Assembly (NCBI GenBank): GCA_022484805.1
Contig: JAKVKP010000018.1
Location: 1-47,508, forward strand
DNA length: 47,508 nt
From: Streptococcaceae bacterium
Lineage (GTDB): Bacteria > Bacillota > Bacilli > Lactobacillales > Streptococcaceae
Direction: 5' to 3'
The notes beneath the pieces are model-generated. The model saw nothing but the letters and a program-made list of their open reading frames with translations, did not search any database and had not been told where the DNA came from. Shown here one piece after another: positions 39,128 to 47,508 of the stretch (its first letter is position 1; every line of letters begins with the position of its first letter). A program made the position numbers and the translations under genes.

Positions 39128-40804
39128 TTATTTTTTATGCTTCTTTGGTGTTTCGTTAATTGGTAAAGTAACGATAAAGCAAGCGCCTTCGCCTAATTTT
39201 GACTCAATTTCAATTTTACCGTGGTGTAATAAAACACCGTGCTTGACAATTGACAGCCCCAAGCCTGTTCCTGAAATTTGTGAGCTGTGGCTTTTATCTG
39301 CACGATAGAAGCGCTCAAAAATACGTTCCTGCTCACGAGTGGCGATACCAGGTCCATTATCTTTGACCTTAATTATTAAATCGTTTGTCCTTCGGAAAAT
39401 ATTCAGAGTAATTTTTCCTGATTGTCCACTATACTTGCTTGCATTCTCAATTAAATTATAAAGGATATCCTGAATGACGCTTGGATAGCCATAAAAACGA
39501 ACAGGTTCAATCTCAATCTCCAAGTTTTGATTTTTATTAACCAAGGATAGGTGCATTGAATTATGAATTTGTGAGACAATTTTTTCCCATTGAACAATTT
39601 CCTGATCCAGTAAATCGTTATTTTCGATACCCGAAAGCTTTAATGTATCATTAACTAAAGCTAATAGACGTTGCGCCTCATCATAAATTTTACCTGCAAA
39701 TCGCGTACAATCTTCAGGCTGAACAATTCCTGCGTGAATGATTTCTGCATAGCCAGATATACTGGTTAACGGTGTTTTTAATTCATGGGTCACATTGCTG
39801 GTAAACTCGCGACGCATTTCTTCTTGCGAAGCTGAATCTGTGATATCAAAAATAAACATAACCGTACCGATAAAATTGTGAGCTTGAAAAACGGGATTTA
39901 AAAGCACTTGATAGGTATGATGCTTGGTTTTAAACTGAATTTCCTGACTATTATTCTGATGAATACTTTCAACAGCATCAATAAAAAGCTGACTTCTTTC
40001 GATTCTAATGAAATAATCATTAAAATCATCATTTTTAATCCTAAATACGCCCTTGGCAATCGGATTGGCCATTAATAAACGATCTTGACTATCTAAAACA
40101 ATGAGTCCTTCCTTCATATGAGTCGTAATTAATGCTAGCTCGCGCTCCTTTTGTGATAAATTTTCTAGCTGCTGCTGAATTTTATCATTCTGCTTAATCA
40201 AACGACTTAAAAAGGGCTGTAATTCTGGATAGACTTCGCCAGTTTCAGGATGCGCTAAATCTACCGAATCAATCGGTTCAATAATCCGTTTGGCAAGCCG
40301 TTTTGAAAGCAAGTAACTTAGTATAGCCACTAGTAATAAAATAATAATTGCCGGAGTAATTAGCTTTAAATAATAATTTAAAAAGCTTGTTTCAGTGGTA
40401 GATAGTCGTAATACCTGATTATCAGCAATTGAAATAGCATAATAAAAATTCTTGCTTAGTAGAGTATCAGATTCACGCCTACTCCTGCCACTTCCCTCTG
40501 TACGAGCTGCTTGGACCTCCGGTCGTTGATTGTGATTGTCCATTTCTTCAACTTTAGCACGATTGTCAAACAGAACAACTCCTTCAGAATCAATTAAGGT
40601 AATGCGGTCAGCAATATCAAGTGATTTGAGACCCTCAATGCCATTTTTTTGGTAAAGCACTTTGACGACACTAGCTTCTTCTGCAAGCTCTGTAAAAAAT
40701 CGTTTTTGCAATTGGGAAAAAAGTAGCAAACTGATGGCGGAAATCGTAATTAATAAAGTAAATAATGTTAGCGATAAGCTTTGCTTAAAAATTTGCTTTT
40801 TCAA
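39128..40804 (-). CDS. phoR: Phosphate-regulon sensor histidine kinase PhoR
   Basis: A 558-residue kinase with two membrane helices (about 12-32 and 145-165) around an extracellular sensor domain. A HAMP/linker segment, a PAS domain (about 215-320), the phosphorylated His340 in NVTHELKTPLTSI, and an ATPase domain with NLIENASKYS, DNGPGI and SGTGLGLSIVKHG follow. It starts at TTG 40804 behind AAGGGGGG. It is expected to sense phosphate status through the Pst complex and PhoU and to phosphorylate PhoP. A hairpin separates it from phoP. Confidence 0.9.
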   Translation of the reverse strand: MKKQIFKQSLSLTLFTLLITISAISLLLFSQLQKRFFTELAEEASVVKVLYQKNGIEGLKSLDIADRITLIDSEGVVLFDNRAKVEEMDNHNQRPEVQAARTEGSGRSRRESDTLLSKNFYYAISIADNQVLRLSTTETSFLNYYLKLITPAIIILLLVAILSYLLSKRLAKRIIEPIDSVDLAHPETGEVYPELQPFLSRLIKQNDKIQQQLENLSQKERELALITTHMKEGLIVLDSQDRLLMANPIAKGVFRIKNDDFNDYFIRIERSQLFIDAVESIHQNNSQEIQFKTKHHTYQVLLNPVFQAHNFIGTVMFIFDITDSASQEEMRREFTSNVTHELKTPLTSISGYAEIIHAGIVQPEDCTRFAGKIYDEAQRLLALVNDTLKLSGIENNDLLDQEIVQWEKIVSQIHNSMHLSLVNKNQNLEIEIEPVRFYGYPSVIQDILYNLIENASKYSGQSGKITLNIFRRTNDLIIKVKDNGPGIATREQERIFERFYRADKSHSSQISGTGLGLSIVKHGVLLHHGKIEIESKLGEGACFIVTLPINETPKKHKK

Positions 40805-40888
40805 AATGCCCCCCTTCTCATCATTATAATAATATCTATTGTGATAACCTAATTAGTATAGCCTAATTTTGTCATTTATGAAATCATT

Positions 40889-40912
40889 AAAAATAGCCAT
40901 CCGAAGATGACT
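40889..40912 (-). terminator. Hairpin with TTCG loop between phoP and phoR
   Basis: On the minus strand AGTCATC-TTCG-GATGGCT is a 7-bp stem with one T-G pair, closed by a stable tetraloop and followed by ATTTTTAA. It would attenuate transcription into phoR. A possible -10 TATACT for a phoR-specific start lies downstream, near 40853. Confidence 0.65.
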
Positions 40913-40962
40913 AATTAAGCATTTTAATTAATGAACACTAAATCAGAATTTGCTCAGATTCA

Positions 40963-41649
40963 TCATGGATTAAAACGATAACCAAAGCCTCGAATTGTTT
41001 CGATTTGATTGCCGAATGTACCGAGCTTTTGCCTCAATGAAGCAACATGAACATCAAGTGTTCTACTTTCACCATCATATTGGTAACCCCAAATCATATC
41101 GAGTAGCTGTTCTCGGCTAAAGGCAGATTTTGGATTTTTAACAAATAAGTTTAATAAAGTAAACTCTTTTTTTGTCAGGTTGATTGGTTGACCATCTAGA
41201 AGAAATTCATGTGCGACTTGATCTAATTTTAATGGACCATAGGCAATCGGATTAAGTAATCCTTCTACCTCTTTATTTTTTAAATATTTATTGCGACGTA
41301 AAAGTGCGTTCACGCGAGCTACTAATTCCATCGCCCCAAAAGGCTTAGATAAATAATCATCTGCACCTAAGTTTAAGCCAGTAACCTTATCAAATTCGCT
41401 TTCCTTGGCACTTAGTATTAGAATTGGTAATTCACTGGTTTCTGGCGCTGCTCTTAATTCTTTTAGAATGGTCAAGCCGTCTTTGCCCGGTAGCATTAAA
41501 TCCAAGATGACTAAATCTGGTTTTTCATTTTCAATTGCACTCTCTAGAGCAACACTATCTTCGTAACCATAGGTCGGTAAAACTAAGTTTGTCAGGGTAT
41601 AACAAACTAATTCACGGATATTATCATCATCCTCTACTATATAAATCAT
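40963..41649 (-). CDS. phoP: Phosphate-regulon response regulator PhoP (OmpR family)
   Basis: The gene encodes 228 residues from ATG 41649 (MIYIVEDDDNIREL), preceded by GGGAG; a longer frame to 41676 is not supported. The receiver domain has the acidic pair EDD, the phosphoacceptor Asp in LVILDLMLPGKDG, Ser in LILSAKE and Lys in YLSKPFG. A C-terminal winged helix (LTKKEFTLLNLF, SREQLLDMIWGY, TLDVHVASLRQKLG) binds DNA. It probably acts on the TGTAAA boxes in front of pstS and pit. Confidence 0.92.
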   Translation of the reverse strand: MIYIVEDDDNIRELVCYTLTNLVLPTYGYEDSVALESAIENEKPDLVILDLMLPGKDGLTILKELRAAPETSELPILILSAKESEFDKVTGLNLGADDYLSKPFGAMELVARVNALLRRNKYLKNKEVEGLLNPIAYGPLKLDQVAHEFLLDGQPINLTKKEFTLLNLFVKNPKSAFSREQLLDMIWGYQYDGESRTLDVHVASLRQKLGTFGNQIETIRGFGYRFNP

Positions 41650-41722
41650 TACTACTCCCATCATCCCAGTTATCACTGACTCGCTAACAGCGATAACCCC
41701 AAAGCGTTAACATTATCAGAAA

Positions 41723-42340
41723 TTATGCATTTGGATTAATCAGCTGTTGTAAAGTAACATTTGCAACATTTTTAGCGTGATCACCAATACCTTCCATGTA
41801 TTTTGCAATCATTAACTGATTAAGAGATGATTCAAGATTATCTGGAATGGATTGTGCTAGCTTTTCTTTTATTATAGCAAAAAGTTCATTCACTTGTTGG
41901 TCCTGAGCAATCGTTTTTTGAGCAAGCTGTTCAGAAGCTTTTGTATAACCGTCAATACTAAGTGTAACCATCTCTCTGATTTTATTAAAGAGCTGTTTAA
42001 ATTCTGGTAATAAATTTTCCACACCATCTGCTAAAAAACCAATGCTTAAGGTTTGATCGCTAATTCGTTCTAAGTCATTAATGATTTTAATCGTACCATA
42101 AATTTGACGTAAATCTTGAGCAACTGGCTGTTCTAAAAGAATTAAACGTTGGCAGCTATTTTCAATGTCTGTTTCAAGTCGGTCAACTTTTTTTTCGATA
42201 CTCTTTAAATCAGCAATTTCATCTAATTCATCATCAAATAATATTTTTTCAACATGGCGCAAGCCTTCTTCGCAAAAGCCTCCCATTTTGATTAATTCGA
42301 CATTGATGCGATCTAATTCTTTGAAAAAACGACGTTCCAT
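41723..42340 (-). CDS. phoU: Phosphate-specific transport regulator PhoU
   Basis: A 205-residue all-helical protein with two three-helix bundles, each carrying the metal-binding acidic motif (NDLERISDQ and KYMEGIGDHAKNVA). It starts [20 protein letters not shown]. It links Pst activity to PhoR signalling and restrains transport. It shares one base with pstB (TAATG) and lies 73 bases before phoP. Confidence 0.93.
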   Translation of the reverse strand: MERRFFKELDRINVELIKMGGFCEEGLRHVEKILFDDELDEIADLKSIEKKVDRLETDIENSCQRLILLEQPVAQDLRQIYGTIKIINDLERISDQTLSIGFLADGVENLLPEFKQLFNKIREMVTLSIDGYTKASEQLAQKTIAQDQQVNELFAIIKEKLAQSIPDNLESSLNQLMIAKYMEGIGDHAKNVANVTLQQLINPNA

Positions 42341-43089
42341 TAGCCAAACCTCCCAGTAATATAGTTTGAAGTTGTTTGCTCTTTAGGTGTGCTGAATAAT
42401 TGACTTGTTTCTTGACATTCAATCAGTTCGCCATTCAAGAAAAAGGCCGTCTGATCTGAAATCCGTGATGCTTGTTGCATATTATGTGTCACAATAACAA
42501 TCGTATAAAGCTTTTTCAAATCCATGACTAATTCTTCAATTTTTGCTGTTGAAATTGGATCTAGGGCACTTGTTGGTTCGTCCATTAATAAAATATCAGG
42601 CTCTACGGCAAGGGCTCTAGCAATACAAAGTCTTTGTTGCTGACCACCTGAAAGACCTAAACCACTTTCATGTAAACGATCCTTAACCTCATCCCATAAT
42701 GCAGCACGTTTCAGTGCTTCTTCAATTCGTTGATCTAGTTGTGCTTTGCTTAAATTTTCATGGGTTTTAGGACCATAAGCGATATTATCATAGATTGACA
42801 TTGGAAATGTATTTGCCTTTTGAAAAACCATACCGACATTTTTACGAAGCTCATCTACAGTTGATAATTTATAAATATCTTGGCCATCTAATAAAACATT
42901 ACCTGTAATTTTACAGCTTGGAATAAAATCATTCATTCGATTTAATGACTTGAGTAAAGTTGACTTACCACAACCAGACGGTCCGATAAAAGCCGTAATC
43001 TGGTTAGCAGGAATTGCTAAATTAATATTTTTAAGGGCTTGTGATTCACCATAAAATAAATCAAGATTTTCAATTTGAATAGTTGCCAT
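42340..43089 (-). CDS. pstB: Phosphate ABC transporter ATP-binding protein PstB
   Basis: The gene encodes 249 residues from ATG 43089 ([14 protein letters not shown]) with AAAGGA upstream; an extended frame to 43158 is outside the family length. GPSGCGKST, the Q-loop [34 protein letters not shown] and [11 protein letters not shown] are present. A single pstB is present, unlike many streptococci and lactobacilli that carry two. It is separated from pstA by 281 bases holding a strong hairpin. Confidence 0.95.
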   Translation of the reverse strand: MATIQIENLDLFYGESQALKNINLAIPANQITAFIGPSGCGKSTLLKSLNRMNDFIPSCKITGNVLLDGQDIYKLSTVDELRKNVGMVFQKANTFPMSIYDNIAYGPKTHENLSKAQLDQRIEEALKRAALWDEVKDRLHESGLGLSGGQQQRLCIARALAVEPDILLMDEPTSALDPISTAKIEELVMDLKKLYTIVIVTHNMQQASRISDQTAFFLNGELIECQETSQLFSTPKEQTTSNYITGRFG

Positions 43090-43269
43090 TAATAATTGTC
43101 CTTTCTCGAAGAAGCTATATGAGCTCGAGCTGACAGAAATGAACGTTAACTTTCTCATTTTTTATGATATAAAGAAGCTTACCACTTTAACAGTTTAGTT
43201 AGCTTATTGAAAAAATAGAAAATTTGGGTATTTTCTGACAAACTCACGAAGTTAAATTTGCGGAAAAAT

Positions 43270-43355
43270 AAAATAAAAGTAATCAAAATAGATTAATTAT
43301 TTTTAAATAGATTAATTAATAATTTTAAAAACCAATTAATCTAAACGGATTACTT
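43270..43355 (-). terminator. Long stem-loop terminator between pstA and pstB
   Basis: On the minus strand AAGTAATC and TAGATTAATT pair with AATTAATCTA and GATTACTT in one long stem, followed by a T-rich tract. A shorter AGAAAAT/ATTTTCT hairpin with its own T-run lies further on, near 43210-43235. The rest of the 281-base gap is AT-rich; a TTGTCA is present but no convincing -10 was found, so a second promoter for pstB is only possible. Confidence 0.7.
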
Positions 43356-43370
43356 GTTAAGGAAATTCAC

Positions 43371-44234
43371 TTATCCTCGTTTCAAAGCCTTCACAACAAA
43401 TGATGCTAAGAAATTCAATATAATTACAAGAATTAACAGGATTACTGCAGTTGCATTTGCTTCTTGAACATGAGTCCCTTCTGATAATAAAGCAAACATA
43501 TGAATTGCTAAAGTTCTACCAGATGACATTGGCGTTGCTACCTGCGCTAGAGTACCTGCAGTATAAATTAAGGCTGCAGTTTCACCAACAATTCGTCCAA
43601 CACTTAAAATAATACCGCTTGAAATACCAGGCAATGCGGCTGGTAAAATAATACGGAAAATTGTTCTAACCTTACCTGCACCTAATGCATAACTACCTTC
43701 ACGGTACATTTGAGGAACGGCTAATAATGATTCTTCAGTCGTTCGAATAATGACTGGTAAAACCATAATTGCCAAGGTTAAACAACCTGCCAGCATCGAA
43801 TAGCCCATTTTAAATGCAATTACAAAGCAAAGATAACCGAATAAACCAAAGACAATTGAAGGCACACCAGAAAGAGTTTCTGTTGTGATTCTTAAAAATT
43901 TAATCAATTTAGAGTCACCTGCAGAATATTCAACAAAGAATACCGCGGCAGAAATACCAATTGGACATGAGAAAAGCAGGACCATTAATACGAAGCTTAG
44001 GGTATTAATTAAGGCTGGCATTAATGAAACATTTTCAGAATTATAAGTAAAATCAAAGAGAGAGGCATGAATATTAGGAATACCTGCCATTAGGATATAG
44101 CCAACCATCCAAATAATAATGCCAGCAACTAAAAACATATTTAGCCAAACGATTAGCTTGAGAATTAACGCAGATGTTTTACCTTTACGCTTGGAATTAT
44201 CCAAAATTTGTTTTGTTGTATTAGGAGTGTCCAT
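43371..44234 (-). CDS. pstA: Phosphate ABC transporter permease PstA
   Basis: A 287-residue permease with six helices. The segments ETLSGVPSIVFGLFGYLCFV, IIRTTEESLLAVPQMYREGSYALGAGKVRTIFRIILPAALPGI (EAA loop contacting PstB) and GRIVGETAALIYTAGT are typical. It pairs with PstC to form the membrane channel. Its start overlaps the end of pstC by 14 bases. Confidence 0.95.
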   Translation of the reverse strand: MDTPNTTKQILDNSKRKGKTSALILKLIVWLNMFLVAGIIIWMVGYILMAGIPNIHASLFDFTYNSENVSLMPALINTLSFVLMVLLFSCPIGISAAVFFVEYSAGDSKLIKFLRITTETLSGVPSIVFGLFGYLCFVIAFKMGYSMLAGCLTLAIMVLPVIIRTTEESLLAVPQMYREGSYALGAGKVRTIFRIILPAALPGISSGIILSVGRIVGETAALIYTAGTLAQVATPMSSGRTLAIHMFALLSEGTHVQEANATAVILLILVIILNFLASFVVKALKRG

Positions 44235-45078
44235 TCGCTTGTCCCTTTCCTTTAAAGATAGTTACGACTAAGTTAACAATTAAAATGATGATAAATAAGA
44301 CAACGGCGGTTGCAATCAACATTTCACGATGTAGATCAGTCGCATAGCCCATTTCCATAACAATATTGGTTGTTAGGGTTCTGACTCCTGAAAAAATACC
44401 AGTTGGGACAATCGCTTGATTACCTGCAACCATCATAACAGCCATTGTTTCACCAATCGCACGACCAAGACCAAGAATTAATGCGGCAACAATTCCGGAT
44501 TTAGCTGCGGGTACCATAATTCTAAAGACAGTCCGTTCATGACTTGCACCTAGTGCAACTGAGCCTTCATAATAAACATCTGGAACAGCTCGCAAAGCAT
44601 CCTCACTAATATTAATAATTGTTGGTAAAATCATTATGCCTAAGAGGATTGAAGCAGTCATAACTCCCTTACCGCTACCATTAAATGGTTGAAATAAAGG
44701 TACTAAGACAACCAAACCAAAGAAACCGTATACGATAGAAGGAATCCCAGCCATTAAATTAATCATCTGTTTTAAAACCGGATAAATTTTTTTAGGACAA
44801 AAGAATGCTAAATAAATTGCACCAAGCACACCAGAGGGTGCACCAATTAATAATGCACCAACCGTTACATAAAGTGAACCAACGAGCATTGGGAAAATAC
44901 CGAAATGATTATTCCCTGGTTGCCACACGGTTCCTGTAACCATTTTAATAAAACCAACCTTTTGAATGGCGGGTACACCATTAATCAATAAAAAGAAACT
45001 GATTAGGGCTAATGCTAAGGTTGAAGTTAGAGCACTCAGACCAAACCAGCCTTTAAACCCTTTTTCTTTAATTGACAT
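44221..45078 (-). CDS. pstC: Phosphate ABC transporter permease PstC
   Basis: A 285-residue permease with six helices. GTVWQPGNNHFGIFPMLVGSL, NLMAGIPSIVYGFFGLVVLVP and the EAA loop EDALRAVPDVYYEGSVALGAS are characteristic, as is GRAIGETMAVMMVAGN. AGGAGG stands before the ATG. It follows pstS after 81 bases that contain a partial terminator. Confidence 0.95.
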   Translation of the reverse strand: MSIKEKGFKGWFGLSALTSTLALALISFFLLINGVPAIQKVGFIKMVTGTVWQPGNNHFGIFPMLVGSLYVTVGALLIGAPSGVLGAIYLAFFCPKKIYPVLKQMINLMAGIPSIVYGFFGLVVLVPLFQPFNGSGKGVMTASILLGIMILPTIINISEDALRAVPDVYYEGSVALGASHERTVFRIMVPAAKSGIVAALILGLGRAIGETMAVMMVAGNQAIVPTGIFSGVRTLTTNIVMEMGYATDLHREMLIATAVVLFIIILIVNLVVTIFKGKGQANGHS

Positions 45079-45105
45079 AAAAAACCTCCTGAACGATTTA
45101 TAATA

Positions 45106-45139
45106 GAAAAGGCAGAAATCAACTGAATGATTGCTGCCT
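45106..45139 (-). terminator. Partial terminator after pstS
   Basis: On the minus strand AGGCAG, an 18-base loop and CTGCCT are followed by TTTTC. The stem is short and the loop large, so read-through into pstC is expected; it would keep the binding protein in excess. Confidence 0.6.
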
Positions 45140-45159
45140 CACTCTAACTAATATTTAAA

Positions 45160-46035
45160 TTATTTTACTTCAGACCATTTAGTGATTTCACCAGTATAAA
45201 TCGCTTTTACATTATCAGCAGAGATATCATCAACTTTTTGATCATTATTTACAATAACTGCGATACCGTCTAATGCGATAACTGTTGCAGTTAATCCTGT
45301 TTCAGTATCTTTAAGTTCACGTGAAACCATACCAATATCAGCGATACCTTCTTGAGTTGAGCTGACACCTGTTGTTGAATCACTTTGTTGAATGTCAATT
45401 GTTACATTAGAGTTTAATTTTGTGTAAGCCTCTTTTAATTTTTCCATTACTGGTGTGATTGATGAAGAACCAGCAACAGTGATTTTACCACTTAAATTTG
45501 ATGCTGAATAAGCATCGCCTTCTTCTTTAGAGATGTAGCCATTGTCTTCAACAACTTTTTGACCATCTGGGCTTAAAATAAATTTAATAAAGTCTTGTGA
45601 AATTTCGTTGTCAGTATCCTTTTGAACAATGTTGAACGGACGTGAAATCTTGTATGTACCGTCTTTAACTGTTTCTTCAGATGGTTCAACTCCATCAATT
45701 TTGACAGCCTTAACAGTATCGTTTAAAGAACCTAATGAAATATAGCCGATTGCATTTTCATTACCAGCAATTGTTGTTAACATAACTGAAGTGCTGTTTG
45801 TAACTTCTGCTGACGAAATTGTTTTATCAACCTTTTCACCACTTGAATCTTTTTCCTCAATGCCAAATAACTCAATAAATGCACCGCGTGTACCTGAGCC
45901 GTCTTCACGTGTCACAATTGAAATAGCTGCATCATCGCTTGAGCTACTGCTATCAGAATCACTACTATTTGATCCACAACCTGTTAACGCTAAAGCAGCT
46001 ACTGCAACTGCAGAAAAAAGAAATTTCTTTTTCAT
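45160..46035 (-). CDS. pstS: Phosphate-binding lipoprotein PstS, circularly permuted
   Basis: The gene encodes 291 residues from ATG 46035 (MKKKFLFSAVAVAA), with GAGG six bases upstream. The lipobox LTGC gives Cys19 as the lipidated residue, followed by a Ser/Asp linker. The order of the mature domain is inverted relative to classical PstS: the segment with IVTREDGSGTRGAFIELFG and the NAIGYISLGSL strand, normally the second half, comes first (about 42-190). The classical N-terminal segment GKITVAGSSSITPVMEKLKE, with the phosphate contacts STTG and MVSREL, comes after it (about 190-291), ending at ITKWSEV where the other half would normally continue. All phosphate-binding loops are present, so it should be functional. 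Similar permuted proteins occur, as I recall, in Clostridia. Confidence 0.92.
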   Translation of the reverse strand: MKKKFLFSAVAVAALALTGCGSNSSDSDSSSSSDDAAISIVTREDGSGTRGAFIELFGIEEKDSSGEKVDKTISSAEVTNSTSVMLTTIAGNENAIGYISLGSLNDTVKAVKIDGVEPSEETVKDGTYKISRPFNIVQKDTDNEISQDFIKFILSPDGQKVVEDNGYISKEEGDAYSASNLSGKITVAGSSSITPVMEKLKEAYTKLNSNVTIDIQQSDSTTGVSSTQEGIADIGMVSRELKDTETGLTATVIALDGIAVIVNNDQKVDDISADNVKAIYTGEITKWSEVK

Positions 46036-46082
46036 CATAATCCTCGTTTCGTTTTTTAAATTCATATTTTTGATACAAGTAG

Positions 46083-46144
46083 AGTATATAAAATGAATGT
46101 AAATTTTATTATCAGGAAAATGTAAAAAGTATGTAAAATGTAAA
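46083..46144 (-). promoter_or_regulatory. pst promoter with PhoP-type boxes
   Basis: The minus-strand -10 TATACT lies at 46083-46088. TGTAAA (+ strand) lies at 46098-46103, 46121-46126, 46132-46137 and 46139-46144. The middle two are 11 bp apart and the first is 23 bp away, i.e. about one and two helical turns. There is no consensus -35, as expected for an activated promoter. Confidence 0.7.
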
Positions 46145-46158
46145 AAAATAAAAATAAT

Positions 46159-46193
46159 AACAGGTAGAAATTTTTAAAAATTTTCTACCTGTT
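46159..46193 (-). terminator. Terminator of the 6-phospho-beta-glucosidase gene
   Basis: The 12-bp arms AACAGGTAGAAA and TTTCTACCTGTT surround an 11-base AT loop, with T-rich sequence on both sides. It lies 70 bases after the gene; the interval between shows nothing else. Confidence 0.8.
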
Positions 46194-46263
46194 TTTGAAA
46201 GAGAGGATTTTTGGATAATTCATTACAATAAACAATTTTATTGATATAAATATTTGTTCACCA

Positions 46264-47508
<1,245 letters not shown>

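Overview
The window is a contiguous stretch of AT-rich chromosome from a low-GC Gram-positive bacterium, most likely a member of the Lactobacillales. The support is the rimP-nusA-ylxR-ylxQ-infB-rbfA operon, a PyrR-attenuated pyr cluster with class 1B PyrDB/PyrK, an XerS-type single recombinase with a dif_SL-like site, strong AGGAGG ribosome binding sites and frequent TTG starts. The genus is not fixed by what can be read here. No rRNA, tRNA, CRISPR array, prophage or insertion sequence was seen.

Layout. 0-3.8 kb: a membrane transglutaminase whose N-terminus looks frameshifted, then an ABC-2 exporter that resembles enterobacterial YadG/YadH along its whole length. 3.9-5.7 kb: an alpha/beta hydrolase divergent from a TetR regulator, with two matching operator dyads between them. 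5.8-11.1 kb: the translation/transcription operon rimP to rbfA, headed by a promoter and a leader terminator. 11.1-12.4 kb: xerS and, directly upstream, a 31-bp dif_SL-like site. Genes left of dif are mainly on the + strand and genes right of it mainly on the - strand. This is the pattern expected if the two replication forks meet here, so the window probably spans the chromosome terminus. 12.4-20.5 kb: a calcium P-type ATPase, a TrpXYZ-like ABC transporter with a membrane-anchored companion, and rqcH. 20.5-33.8 kb: a LysR regulator and the pyrimidine cluster pyrR-pyrP-pyrB-carA-carB-pyrK-pyrDB-pyrE-(ferredoxin/flavodoxin NADP reductase)-pyrC. It is headed by one complete PyrR attenuator and has no pyrF. 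34.0-36.5 kb: mazEF, rluD-type pseudouridine synthase, lspA and an unrecognised gene. 36.5-36.7 kb: a tandem pair of nearly identical 102-bp structured repeats. 36.8-46.2 kb: phosphate acquisition, with a Pit permease and its DUF47 partner, then pstSCAB-phoU-phoP-phoR; rpsT lies between the two. 46.3 kb to the edge: a GH1 6-phospho-beta-glucosidase cut by the window end.

How the parts work together. PyrR senses UMP and controls the pyr genes through the leader hairpins. PhoR/PhoP probably control both phosphate systems, because similar TGTAAA boxes at 11-bp spacing sit about 37-49 bp upstream of TATACT -10 elements at both pit and pstS. XerS acting at dif resolves chromosome dimers.

Most unusual signals: PstS is a circular permutation of the classical PstS fold; a palindrome ACATAA-N6-TTATGT occurs three times, all within 5 kb of dif; the 102-bp tandem element is unexplained; and YadGH suggests cross-phylum transfer. 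All similarity statements come from recollection of the families; no database search was run.
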